Assembly (NCBI RefSeq): GCF_000003815.2
Contig: NC_049983.1
Span: forward strand, 9,796,779-9,860,778
DNA length: 64,000 nucleotides
Reading direction: 5' to 3'
Source of the DNA: Branchiostoma floridae
Taxonomy: Eukaryota > Chordata > Leptocardii > Amphioxiformes > Branchiostomatidae
This document shows, piece by piece, positions 41,431-55,400 of the stretch (positions are counted from its first letter, which is position 1; each line of letters starts with the position of its first letter). Position numbers and translations under genes: made by a program. Below the pieces are notes generated by a model. The model was given only the letters and a program-made list of their open reading frames with translations, did not search any database and had not been told where the DNA came from.

Positions 41431-43848
41431 GTACGTTCTCTCGTTCGGACAGGAAGCCGACTAAGCGATGCATGGCGTTTCACACCATTTGCCGCGAATA
41501 ACTCCCAGTGCGTTTGAAGTACGGACAGGAGACATGTTGACGACAGTCCTTTTCTGGTCGGCTGTTTTAAATGGTCTCTCTGACAGAAAGTCTATGACTG
41601 CCCCCGTGGTACATGTTTTTATGCCAACTTACGGGTACATTTAGTAAATTCTACGGACATTTCATATGAAACTCTCTCACACCTTACCTTCTTCATTGGA
41701 CTATAGCATTTTTTCTGAAAACCGTGAATACAAACTTGAACAGAGAATACAGAGGTCGACTCCTCTTAGCTGATATAGCAAGTTGAACACATTTAAAAAT
41801 CTGCTTAAAATCTAACAACACACTCCAGCAAGTCAAAACGTCAAGTTTCTGCATAAGTGCATGTGTAAGAACAAAAGGACTGTCGTTTTCTCGCCACAAA
41901 ATGATAAAAATTCAGAGTATCTGTTTCAAGACAACCAGAAGAATTGCAGCATTCATTGCGACACTTGTGCAAGAACGGCTATTTTTATGTAGATTGTGAT
42001 TGTAGATTATGAATAGCCTCTGAAAGTTGGCTAAATGGTGACTAATACAATGACACAACATTGTGGTACACCACAGTGTGGTTGTTGAGACCCAGTACTC
42101 TTCAACATAAATATTCTGACTGACAGAACTTGAAAGACAGCAGACGTTAAAGACTGTAGAAAAGGAGATACGGTTTTCTCAACTGAAAAGAACATATTCT
42201 AGTCCATTTGTCGCTCAGCACGCTATTACACTATACAGGTTTTTCTTGCGGCCATTCTTTTCGATCTTGTTTGTTTAAAGCATGCGCTTTTTTCAGCACC
42301 CTGTTATAAACGCACATACCACCTCTTAACAAAACACGAAAACCGGTCCAAGGGAAGTTCGTCACTTAAGCAACCAAAACGTCTTGGATTTCAAGTCAAA
42401 GAAAGAGATGGAAGCACGCTTTATCTCAAACGCTGTCTGGAATGTGTTCTTCAAGTGACAATGTTGTTAGAAGACGTTCCTACGAACAATTAGACGATTG
42501 ATAGTAAAAGGGGATACGGACGAGGGGTGCTGAAAAGTTGCCTGCGTGAAAGCACAGGAAGTCTTTTATGTCTTTTCGTGCCTTTTCCTGCATAGCAACG
42601 GAGGACACAAAAAATTACATCTAAAATGTGGTTAAACTATAATTCTAACAAGCAGACGGGTCTTGTGGATGACAAAAGAGAAAAAATCTGGCTTATAAGG
42701 GACACATAAGTTGCCATGGGTTCTCAGTCAGTCTTTTGCAGTCTATCCAGCTATTCGCCGGCCGGTCAGATCAGTCCTAGGCCAATTTTTGTAGTAGTTT
42801 TTTATTCCTAACTTGGCCATAGCCCCCTATTACTATTCGGTCAGGCCGGAGTCTGGTAGAGACTAGAACTATATGCGATGTTTATTGTTTGTCAAGCGAA
42901 CATGCATTATTGATGTAGAATTGTCGTTTACTACATGATATGTATGACTCATTGTACATATAGTTTGTAAGAGAGGCAGGGAAGCTACTATTGGTCACTT
43001 GGTCAAATTGGTGTGTGTTCTTCGGTCAGTGGCTTTTCGGCATGATAAATAGCCCTTTAAACTTTCCAGATGAGGTTGAGTTTGCCTCGCATGACGACAT
43101 AGTACCTGTTTTGTACATGCCTCGTAGCTACGGCATATTTACAGTGTCAACACAACCCTTGTGCCTACTTATGTGTTAGCGGTCCATTAATTTGGACTTA
43201 GCGTGTCTTATCTGCCTGTTCGTGCGCCCACCCACAAGTTAGTATCACCGCGCCAACAAACACTCAAGAATTACCAACCATAAGAGCGGGGGGAGTTTTT
43301 CAAAAATAAAAAGTTTTGAACAGATTCAAATTTTGGACAGGTGGAACTACTTTTTGTCTCTTACGGATGCCGTTGCCAAGGAAACCACCTCCGTCAGCAA
43401 ACGTGTGTGACGCGGAAGGTGACAGGGCCATTGTGGACCGTTTCTTTGGTTATTTTTCTCCCCGTTTGTCTTTGCCGCACCTTATCAAGACGGCATTATT
43501 TCACCACGATCGATCTAAAGGTACATTTGCTGACCAAATACATTTTTCTCATGGGAGGTATCTTCAGATTCAACGCACCCAAGTTGGATTGCGGCTCTAC
43601 TTAGTGGTTTGACAGAAAAAGTCGTCTGATTTCAACTTTTGTGCGCGTAAAAGCATCACTGGTGACGTTTGGAATATTTCCGAGAGGATCGGCTTTTGTT
43701 CAAGTGTTTTTAGGGCCTCGGAACCGACACGGTTGAGAAAGACTTTTCATCCAAACCAGTCTGAACAAGTTTTTTTCAAGATGGCGGACATGTGAAAGCC
43801 CAGGTTCTCTCCGCATCGCAAAAAAAGAGGAATACTACAAGCATCAAG

Positions 43849-43903
43849 ATGGCAGCAATGTGGAGAACAACTATCATTCTATTGGCCTTTTTTGGAACTT
43901 CTG
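43849..43903 (+). CDS. Cadherin B exon 1: signal peptide
   Basis: [18 protein letters not shown] with donor TCTG|GTAAGT. Preceded by AGCATCAAG; the in-frame Met at codon 4 is an alternative start. Confidence 0.82.
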
Positions 43904-46430
43904 GTAAGTTTTTAATTTGTTATAACTTATGGCAGTTGTATTTCTGTCGAGTTTTTAATTTGTGATAATTAATTACGGTCGTATTTCGGCAGGCGAACAA
44001 ACATCAAGCTTGTTAAAATGCCAAGTCATTTAGTAAATCTGAAAATAACTGAATCGTTTACAACATTCAGTAATATCATTCAAGGCAAATGGTCTTATAG
44101 CGTTGGAGTTAAAATCTCAGCACTTAACTAATAAAAAAAAGATTTTGAAGTTGAGACTTTGAGACTTAATATATCCAACAAATAATATAAGATTTACTTG
44201 TCAGTAAAAAACTGTCCTTATGAATTGTATAAGTGACAAACTGTATGATAGTTATCGAGATAAGTTTCCGTTCATTTAAAACATTTCTGAGAACGCTTAT
44301 GCATAACAAAAGTGCTACTCTAACCGCCATTCCGTAAGTGTAAGTGTAAGTGTAACATATCGTCCAACTGATGTGGTTGTGGTTTACATACAAGTAATAT
44401 TGATAAACATTTATGTAACATTTGTATACTAACCAAAAGTGTACGTGTTAGAATGTGACACTTACATGATAAGCATGCGGTGAGTTTTACTATTGAGTTA
44501 AGTGTGTTTGCAATAACATTTCAAACCGAGATATGCTATCCTGAAAATCACTTTTCTTAATGTCGCCATGTCATTCAAAGTGAAGTGCACTTAGTATAAC
44601 AATTGTAGCAACAGTTCCCTATTCTACTATCATAGCGAAATAATGTCACAGTAATCATGATAGTATTTCAAGCATGCAACATTTGAGTATTTTTATCAAC
44701 TAATATTTTTTATCCGGTACGTTTGGAGATGATACAGTTACCGCAAAAGTTTAGTATCCCATTTTCATACGCCTTTTTCATACGCATTTTTTGTCGATTG
44801 TACGGCATCAACTATAGTTGCGTCAGCATATATAACAAGCAGTCTATTTGTCACATTATCATAGTTCAAAAACGTTTTTCAGTCGAAAATAAATGTTACA
44901 ATAATATCACATTATTTCGTCAGTACACAATCTTTGTACTCATACTAGTGAAATAATGTGATAGAGGGGTGCTATCGCATTCTTTCACTAATTACTAGCT
45001 TACTGGCATCACTTGATACATTCGCTAAGGTCTGATTAGCATACTAGTTGGCTGGTTTATACAGAAGAAGCCCTTAGTTTTAGACACAAGAAAGATCCTG
45101 TGATAAGTCCTTAATCTGAAGCCAGACGGATGATGACTTGCCGGCTTACGCCTAACTTGTTTCCGCCGACCAAAAACACAACATTACGAACACTTTATAA
45201 CAACACTACAGAAAGCTTAACCCCCTACTGACGGGTTAATGCCTTCTTAGTGGGTTTTCAAGACTTAGTGTCCCATTCGGGGGGGGGGGGGGGCAATGTT
45301 TCTGTTGTGCCAATCTGTGTGTGGTTTTAGCTGCAGGTTTCCTATGGCCCAGTGGTAAACTTTATAATGCTGGACACAGTTCAACTGTTCTTCTATTCAC
45401 ATACTGCACTGGAGGTTACCTCACACGAGCTGGTGCTACAATATGTGGACGTTTCAAACCTATAAGCCGTTGTAGGAGAACAGTATTATATGTTCTAGTT
45501 CTAATCTTTCAGCACGGGAGCTATCTAAAGGTGATATCTCACTGCTCTTGTGACACCGGTGCGGCACTGTGTAGTTCGAAAGATTACTCAACGAATATCA
45601 GAGATAAGGAACGAATTTTCGTACATTTTGTGTACTAATATTTTGTTGTCTTCTAAGTGAAAAAGCCAAACTTTTACGTATCATCTAAATTATACAAAAT
45701 CGGCGAAAATAACACAACAGTGCCGCAGTGAGCGAACCCCGCAGTGCCGCACCTGTGCCCCGAGTGCAGTGAGATACCACCTTATCGTTATCTACCGCCC
45801 TCAAAACGCTGTCGTCACCCAGCGATCCACGAATTGTTACATCTAACGTTAGGTTTCTATCTCACGGCCTCTCAGTTTTAGCGTTGACAAGTGCTAGGCA
45901 CGGCGTATCAGAGCGTGTGTACATGTGTGTGTGGTGTCCTTGTGAGAGTAAGAAGGACCATTAGTCGAACCATTAGTCACCAGAAGTAGGAGTTACCTGG
46001 GCGGTGGTGTTGAAAGAGTGGGCTCTCTACCGTCCCCAGTCATGTGGTAGAACTTACAGTTACACTTTCTTTCCACCAGAGTCTGCGACCTTGTTGTTGC
46101 GATCGCTGAGCGATCAAAGATTTGATAGATCGCTCAACGCTCTTTGTAGATGAAGAATGAATTGTTGTACGTTTTGAGTGTTTCGTTGTCGTTTAGTTGC
46201 TTAGATCGTACCCCTAAAGCTTACATCATACTCCAGTTATGAAATAAAGGGTCAAGCAAATGCGACAAAGTTTGGTCGTTGTACGGTGTAACTTTGAAAT
46301 ATATCTTCGGTAGTTTTCCACGTGTCCCAAACGAGACACAACGTATATACGTAGTATCCAGTTTTGTCCATCTTAGTGACCTAGAACCCATCCACATCGC
46401 GATATATATATCTTCGAAGTTTCTCGAGGT

Positions 46431-46476
<46 letters not shown>

Positions 46477-49400
46477 CTCAGACACGACGGATAGAGACGG
46501 GCAGACAGACAGGCTGACAGAAAGACAGACAGATAGACATAGACAGACAGACTGACAGAGAGAACGAGACAGATAGACAGGCAGGGAAGGCAGACAGACA
46601 GACAGACAGTCATATAGACATACACACAAAGACAGTCAGACAGTCTGTCTTTGGACAGAGGCAGTCAGGCAGATAGACACGACAAAGTCAGACAGACAGA
46701 CAGACAGACAGACAGGCAGGCAGACAGATAGACAGAGGCAGTAAGACAGAGACAGACAGAGAGGACAGACAGGTGGAGAAGGCAGTCAGACAGACAGATT
46801 CAGCCAGTCAGACCGACACACACATGCATCCCAAAACATAGCCTCTTTATCGAAGGTTACGTTATACTTTATCTTCATCTATATCCACAGCCCAAGCGGC
46901 GAGCCCTGACTTCGGTGCCAGCCTCCCCTCCACCGACACCATTAACGAGAATGTGGGCGGAGGGGTGTCCGTGTACGACTTCACTGTGACCGATGGTGAT
47001 ACCCAGTCGGTGACGCTCAGCATCCAGAACTCCAACCCTGCAGGGGCGCCGTTTGAAGTAACAGTAGCAAATTACAACGCTGGAACTACGACTGGACGGG
47101 TAAGGCACTCTCTACAAATATACATGGCCATACATTGTGTCGATGCAATTGTTGCGCAATGAATGATCATTTATTTATGCCCTGCCACATACTAGTACGT
47201 CGTACGATCGTTGTACGACCATCAGGCACTGAAGGCAATTCTTAGGTTAGTCATGCATGCGTTATTCAAAATTCACCTGTGCTGTGACGGAGAAGGCTGT
47301 CTTGGAACCTTCTCGGTGGTTAGTTCTGTCACAGCATCAAAATCGAACGACAACCTACGATGAAGGTGACCGCTTCGAAACACTCACTTGGAACAAATTG
47401 AGACATATTGACAGATACGATACAAATGCTACAAGTGTCATTTCGTCATAGTGCCATTTAAAAAAAGGAACGTCCTACCAATAGCCCTTTTTCATAAATG
47501 TGAACGCTCAAAATTCTACAATCTCAGCAATAAGAAAGTCATAGAGTTTTTAATGCGAATGAAAGATGTATGGTAGAGGTAAGCTATACAGGCTTTTTAT
47601 GCCATGTTGGATTAAAACGTACGTCTGTCAACCACGCGAAGATGCTACTGCTTAATTCAATTAGCCACCAACATTTTCGTCGGAGGATTCAAATTATAAT
47701 TAGTATGACGTCAATGAAAGGCGTGTATATAAAATAAGCCAGTGCACATATGCTCTAAAAGATCATATATTAACTCTTTCTGACATACAATTCTCTGTAT
47801 GCCATTTCTACAACTTTCAGGTTAGTTCAACCGCTTCAGCGTCCTTTGACTTTGAGACCACCACATCCTACACGTTAACTATCCTAGCCACGGACCCGGA
47901 TGGTAACACTGCAACCGCGGACCTCACAGTAAACATTGCGGACGTAAACGAAGCGCCAGTCATCAGTAACATCCCCTCTTCCGGACGGACCATTGGTCTA
48001 AATGAAGATGTCGGCGGCAGCTTCCAAGTCTTCCAGGTGGGTTAGCTACAGAGTTCACTACTACAGAGAGACAGGAATCCTGGGTAATATATCAAAGATT
48101 AAAACGTTCTGCAGCAGAAGAAAAAAGTCTCATCTGGACCATTGTTAAGATTTGCATGACAATGTTCAGAACGTAATGGCGCCTGCAAAATTGCGGAATG
48201 TTACATGTTCCTCACTTGTGTCATTGCTACAAGTACAGTCAAGGCTACCACACAATATATTCTCTCATTTGGTACATGTACTTTCCTGTCATGTTCACCA
48301 TCTCCGGGGAGAGAATTTGTTTTCAAATCAGGCGAAAAGTAATGAGCGCACTGAGCGTCAACCATAAAATTGACTTCCTGTGGCCATAAGCCCCGTTTAC
48401 AAATCAAGAATTTAGCTCGGGCGAGTTGTCAGCGAGCTCTAAATTACNNNNNNNNNNNNNNNNNNNNNNNNNNNNNNNNNNNNNNNNNNNNNNNNNNNNN
48501 NNNNNNNNNNNNNNNNNNNNNNNNNNNNNNNNNNNNNNNNNNNNNNNTCATGATGTGGATATCGCTAATTCATTCATGACGTGAATTTCTGAACGAAAAC
48601 ATTTTCGGGACTACAAACTTACGTGTTGTACATGTTTAGCCTGGCTAAATTATGTGTTTTATAAAGTCGGTTATATAACGGCCTTTTCCCCTCATTGTTT
48701 GCTTGACATTTTAAGAACTGTAAAGAACCACATTATCATTTTTTTTGTACGTGTATTTTTAAAGATTCGCCATGCGTCACTTTGCAAATCTCTGTCACGT
48801 CTTCTGTACACACAATCAGTTTTTCCTATTGTTTTACCCTTTCCCCTTATTTCCTTTGTAGGGTTGTAACGTTACTGGCCAATTTTTACCAGTACATGCG
48901 CAACTTTCAGTAATCAGATAATACGGATCTAAGAGCAACCAGATGCCAACACCGCCGAGCTAAATTCTTGATTTGTAAACGGGGCTTTACGACACGTTTT
49001 TCAGGTGACGGCTACAGATGTGGACAATGGTGACTCCATCCTCTTCTCCCTCGGTGGTGGAGGACCACACTTCGCCATTGATAGCTCCACCGGTATCATC
49101 ACCACGACGCCCTCCACGGGGATAGACTACGAGAGCGGGACGACCTCCTACACCCTGACGGTGACGGCGACCGACACTGGCCCCCTCACAGACACGGGCG
49201 TCCTGACGGTCAACCTGGTGGACACGAACGACGAGTCTCCTGTATTCAGGTAACGTGAATTGACATTTTTCAGGTGATGTTTTGAGTCCTACTGCGAATG
49301 ACGGCTGGACACATATTTTACTTATCATATTGACTCTGGAAAGAGAAAGAGAGGTTTTATTGAATATTTGTCATGCTTATACAGATGATATTGCAAACTA

Positions 49401-52400
49401 CATTGAGGAAGACGTTTAGGAGTAAATAAGAGAGGTTTTAGGGTTTGGCAACAGGGTCTGTTTTTGCCTTTTAGCCTTGAAGGTCTCTGAAGACATGTCT
49501 TCGTCCAAAGCTTTCTTTCCGAAAATGTCTTGATGCATCCCTATTGTAAGTGCTGTACCTACCTACCTACCTAGTCCCTTGACCTCAAGGTCGTTGGGGG
49601 GACAAGGTAGACATGAAGATCGAGAGTTGCCTCCAGGTTCTTCTATCCCTAGCCAGGGTTATCCTCTCCTGTAGGCTGAGGCCCGTCCAGTCAGCGATGT
49701 TATCCTGCCAAGCTTTTCGCTGCCGTCCTTGGCGACGTGCACCTTCCACCGTTCCTTGTAGGATCGTCTTGGCCAGGTTGTTGTGTCGGGTGACGTGCCC
49801 GAACTATTGCAGTTTACGTCTTTTGACTGTTGCTAGAAGTGTTTCCTGCGGGCCAACGAGGCTGCGTACCGGTTCCCGTACATACTCGTTCGTGACGTGT
49901 TCATAGTACGAGATGTGAAGTAGCTTACGCAGGCACCTCATCTCAAAGGCTCTGATCTTCCTCTCTGTTGCTGCCAGTAGAGTCCAGGTCTCACGCCCAT
50001 ACAACAGTATGGACACAACTAGGGTTTTGTAGAGCTGTAGATTGGCTGAATATACAATCATTTACTCAAGAATGCGTGCATGCTAAAACGCACTAGTAGT
50101 CAGATTAACAAAAACTGGGGGAGGGGGGCAAAATTGCAGCACTTACTCTCTGCCCCAAGAGCTTTGTACCACCCAAACGTCAAGACCGCAGCATGTCCAT
50201 AACACGAGGTATCGAAACCATACTTTTCAATGCACAATGTTAAAAAGTCGCAAGGGGACCCAGTATCGAATTTAACCTTCGTTTTTCTGACACCCACCAC
50301 CTACTAAATATCATCAGCATCCAACCAAGGATTCATGACTGATACTGTCTACAGCCACACAGACTATCATCTCAAAAGAGCATTATTTCTTCCAGTCAAA
50401 ATTTCTTTGTTTCATGTACAGCGGGTCCATTACGAACCCAGTCACCCTTTCCGAGGAGGTCCCGGTGGGTACCAGTGCAGGAGAGGTGCCGGCCTCGGAC
50501 GCAGACTTCGGCGGTACCGACACCATCACGTACGAGTTCGTCAGCACTCAGACAGACTTCACATTAGACGCAAGTAAGTCAATATGAAAGACGAGTATCC
50601 ACATCTTTGTCTTTGGGTGTATGACTATGCAGTCCTTGAGAAAATAGTAATAGGGAATTACATGAATGCGTATCGACATTTTTGGTCTATTCGCTTAGAA
50701 ATTGTTTTGGTGGATGTTGTTCAGTGTCCAACCACTATTTGACACTATTAAATTCTTAATTGAAAACACTTGCAACACTAGCATGACAGATCGATATAGA
50801 GGTCATTTATATTTAGCTAGTCTCTACCTACTTAAAGGTGGTATCTCACTGCACTTGGGGCACCGGTGCCGCACTGCGGGGTTCGTTCACTGCGGTATAC
50901 TGTTGTGTTATTTTCGCCGATTTCTTTTTATTTGGATATTGCGTAATGCATTAGTATGACTTAGAAGACCCAAAAATACACATTTACAAAGCCTAAGACA
51001 AAAATCGTTCTTTATCTCAGAAATTCGTTGAGTAATCTTTCGAACCCCACAGTGCCGCACTGGTGCCCCACGTGCAGTGAGATACCACCTTTATAGAGTC
51101 ACCTACCACAAGCACATTGCCTGACTTCCTTGTAACGTCATCTATTACATAATGATAACACATCGTTCCCGTCTGTGCACCAGGTACAGGAGTAGTGTAC
51201 ACGGCGGCAAATCTGGACTATGACGCCGCCGGGGCGACCCAGACCTGGTCGCTGTCCATCCGTGCGTACGACGGCGCCAGTCACTCCGTCACCACTACCC
51301 TCACCGTCAACCTGCAGGACCTGAACGATAACTCACCTGTCTGCTCGCAATATGTCTTCACGTACGTGTCTTTTTTCTTAGGACCCGATAGATCTATCTC
51401 CTTATGTTTCCATCAGAAAAGCAAGAATGCTATAGCTAAGATAAATGTAGTCGATATCGATGTGGTTTCTTGAAGAAATTTTTTAATTTCCTTCTTGCCC
51501 ATTACTGTTGGTACCCTCCTGGTTACTGTTGATATCTTTCTGTTATGGGCAAATGTATCTGAAAACGTGACTGTATAATCAATATACTTCATAGATAGAA
51601 AGATGCTGGCTAATTGAAGGTACACAACAACATACAAACTGCAACAGTGCGGCAAGTCGGTGACCTCGCTGAGACCTCAAATTTGACAAAGAGCTCAAAT
51701 AATTTCATAGATACCAAATCAATTTTTTGGTGCTCTGTGCATTTTGGGTATTTTTTCAGTCATATTTTACATTTTGCATGATATTGCAGTTGTCAAGAGT
51801 TGAAATTTGTAAGTTTCTGACAAAACTGTATCATTGCAGGAAACAGTTACCGGAAGGCACAGCGACGTCCAGCAATGTGGCGACCCTCAGCTGTACCGAC
51901 AGTGACGGCTCTAGTGCCAACAACCAACTATCCTACATCCTGTCGGACTCATCTGGACTTTTCACATTAAGTGGAACGGAAGTCAAGGTACTGATACTAC
52001 TGTAACGATAACAGTCTGAATATTCATGATATAATTATTCTATTATGCACTAGTAATGTCAAATGGCCTTTCGACAAGGCGTGATTCCTTGTACTTTCTT
52101 GAACTAGTGCCATGCTTCTAGCCTGGGTACCATCCTATTTCTACCGGGGCTTCTTACACTTGCTACCCCAAAAAAAAGTGTGAGGAGCCCCGGTAGAAAT
52201 CGAATGGTACTCAGGGAACCAAGCTTCCCTCTCTGGCCTAAAATACAGAAGTAACAAAAAGGTGATTTTCTGATCGAAACAAAGGTGTAATTCTAATTTT
52301 TTTTCTCTAAATTCCAGACGAGTGCTGCGCTTGAGTACGATGACGCAACCGCGGCCAGTCAGAACTGGTTGTACACCATGGAGGTGACGGTTACTGACAG

Positions 52401-55400
52401 TGGGACGAACCCGACGAAAAACTCAGGTACTGTTTTTTAACTGGTTTTCCGTCGTCAGTGTGATTATTACCTTCGACGGAAGGTTCTGTTTTTGGTAGCG
52501 TTACTGTGTGTGTTTGTTACTGTGTCCATCCTTCTGCAATTAAACATGATACTACAGACTGACTAGTCTTCCCCTGAACCGGTGATTCAGGTAGAATTGG
52601 GTTTAATATTCTGCAAACAGATTGATCCCAAAGCCTTCCATTCTCCATCTAAGCGTAGAAAAGAAAAGGAAAAACATAGATCGCGAAATGCAACTATTTG
52701 AGGTAACAGGACTCTTTCATTGGCTACAGTACCAAATGCCATCCTTTCATTGGTTGACCTGATAATTGTGATAAGCAATCAGGACCGTTCTATACCGACA
52801 AGGACGAACCCCATTAGTCGATGACATGTACCTAACTAATGGCATGTTTTCTCTTTCAATTAGTTCAAACCTTATTGAAAGCAACTTGATGTTATGTATC
52901 GAATGTTCATCTTCTACCTCTCTAGCCACGGTGACAGTTGTGGTGGAAGTCACGAGCGTTAACGAAAACACCCCGACGTGCACGCAGGCAACCTACACCG
53001 CCACACCGAACGAAGACGAGACCGTCGACGCCGTCATACAGACCCTGAGTTGTTCCGGTATGTCACTTCTCACGAAATTATGAAACACTGTAACACATAT
53101 GTATCCATTTCTGCACTGACAAAATAGCTATATCTACCATAGTCCTAAATCAAGTAGTCACTGTTCTTTTAGATGGCTAGTTTTCTATCATGTACGGTTG
53201 CGTGATTCTAATTCTTTGACAACATAAGGAGTGAGTTTAACTAGTGATGATAGCATTTTAGAAATGCAGTAGATTTTGACGCATCGTCGGGCCAATGTAG
53301 CACAGTTGATTTTTTAGTCTTAGCTATTTGTTATCGTCCCAATGGCTTATTGTATAGTAAGCAGTGCAGTTCAGCTACCTATATGTATACAGCTAACTAT
53401 ATGTATTCAATGCAAGAATGTAAAGTTGAAACTTTTTACACAAACGAAATCATCATAACGTTATAACCAACTTAGTCATATGTACGTTTGGTATTGTATT
53501 ACGCTGTATTGTTTTATATGGCATGGTATTGTATTGCATTGCATGGTATTGCTATGCATTGTATTGTATTGTATTGTATTGTATTGCATAGCATTGCATT
53601 GTATTGTATTTTATTTTATTGTATTGCATTGCATTGTATTGTATTATATTGTATATTTGCCCCCCACAGATAATGATTACGGTGACGATGGTGACCTGAC
53701 CTACGCTATCGTATCCGGTAACCAGGACGGCAAGTTCTACATCCACCCGACTGCTGGCGACATCAAACTGCGGACAGCATTGGACTACGAGACCACGCCT
53801 TCATACGTTCTAGAGGTACTTTACGGAAAATGATGCTTTTCGATTAGAATTCCATGTGCATCAAAGTACCAATACGAGAAGCTTATAAGAAGTCTAAAAC
53901 AGAATCTCATGATACACTGCTAAGGTATCTACACATCTTAATGCGTTGAGTAAAGAATATTCTTATTATTCAATACAAAAGTTACTTAAGGAATTGAAAA
54001 CGGCCAGAGGTTACAGAAAGTATCCGCGTCTGGAACGTCTGACCAATTTCAAAACCAATTCAGCTTCTTGCCTAACTTTTATACTGCGTATTTCATTACT
54101 TGGATGTTTTTAATCTTCGAATTCATAAAAAAATCGCATTGCATACCTGCCTAAGTTAAGTACGTGCTTAGGCCAGGGACTGGCCCCTTGCTCCTCTGGA
54201 GATCTCTATCAAGTATTCCCATGTCGCACTAATTGACGCAGTCTTAAGACTCAGTCAAGTCTCCTTTGTGATCTGGTCCTTTTAACGCTTAGGAGGTATC
54301 GATATTATTGATTTATTATCATTTAATACAAAGTCCGGAAGATTTCCTGTGGCAGTGACTTTGTGATTTTTCTCTGCAGGTGACAGCCACAGATGGCGGC
54401 GGTTCAGCCAACACCGCGACCGTCTCCATCAACGTCGTGAACGTCAACGACATGACGCCGACGTTCAACCCAGCGTTCTACACCGCCAGCGTGGTGGAGA
54501 CGTCGGCGACTGTCGGATACCTGATCGCCACTCTCACCTGTGCTGACGCCGACTCGCCAGACAGCGAGATACAGTACTCTATTATTTCAGGTAAGATAGG
54601 GTTTCTTCCTAGACCCTATAGGTACAATGTAAATGTCTGCTCTCCTATTGATTAGGCACGAGATGGCGATCGCGCTGCACTCTCACTGCGACCTAAATAG
54701 GATATGTGTAACCTTTTTTATCCTTTCACACTGGTTATACAAAATGTTAAAGTGTGACCGAGAAGACAAAGTGTAAAAAGATTCGTTTTTTTCTATACAA
54801 TTCGTTGAGCGATATGTCAAATTTAAGGTCGCAGAGAGAGCGCTGCGAGAGCGCCGTCCTAGTAGGAAGGGGGTTTAACCAATGAAGAGACCGTGGCGTG
54901 ATTAAAATTCATCTTGTCACTCAAGCGGGCCGGGTATTTCACAAACGCTGCGGCGTATCTTTTAAGGCCTTGTGTGTTTTGTTGTCTTTTTAGCCAAACC
55001 TGTACGTTTTGCATGATATCCCTATTATAAAGTCAAAGATAACACAGATAATTGAGAACAAAACGACGAAGCCAACGTGATCGAGTGAGATACCCTCTTC
55101 AGCTATGCTTATCTTAAAAGAGCTTAACTTCTATTTTGGGGAACACATGTACAAAAGACAGCATGTCAATCCAAGTACAGATGTCTTTGCAAGTGATATG
55201 AAAAATTTAAAGTTCTGACAGACTTGAAAAGTTGATAGCCAGTATCAAAATTTAATGGGATACGATTTGAGCTATAGACGCGACCGATGTTTTATTTCAC
55301 AAATGACCAGCTATGGTATAATCAATATACTTCCTCCCATAGGAAACACCGCAGGTAACTTCCGTATAACGGACCCCGACAACGGGAACCCGTTGATTGA

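Larger units (their letters stand above)
38433..43848. promoter_or_regulatory. Divergent intergenic region between cadherins A and B
   Basis: A 5.4 kb head-to-head space that must contain both 5' UTRs and promoters. No TATA box is evident close to either start. It holds a CCCCCCCCCCCC run near 39271, two tandem arrays and a TIR element. ORFs at 38790-39137 and 43316-43612 have no recognisable protein pattern and are probably UTR or promoter DNA. Confidence 0.5.
43904..46890. other. Cadherin B intron 1
   Basis: 3 kb, AT-rich, holding a poly-G run near 45281-45294, one TIR element, a small dyad of GCGATCGCTGAGCGATC type near 46098, and a CAGA tract just before exon 2. No coding exon seen. Confidence 0.6.

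Noticed and set aside
43316-43612. Plus ORFs of 98 and 87 codons just upstream of cadherin B
   Set aside because: Two overlapping frames with no recognisable motif; probably 5' UTR or upstream DNA.
46221-46629. Minus-strand ORFs of 134 and 82 codons rich in Leu-Ser-Val-Cys
   Set aside because: They are translations of the CAGA microsatellite; no start context, splice sites or conserved motif.
53480-53746. Ile/Leu/Cys-rich ORFs before cadherin B exon 10
   Set aside because: They translate the TATTG microsatellite; the true exon begins at 53670 after CCCCCCACAG.
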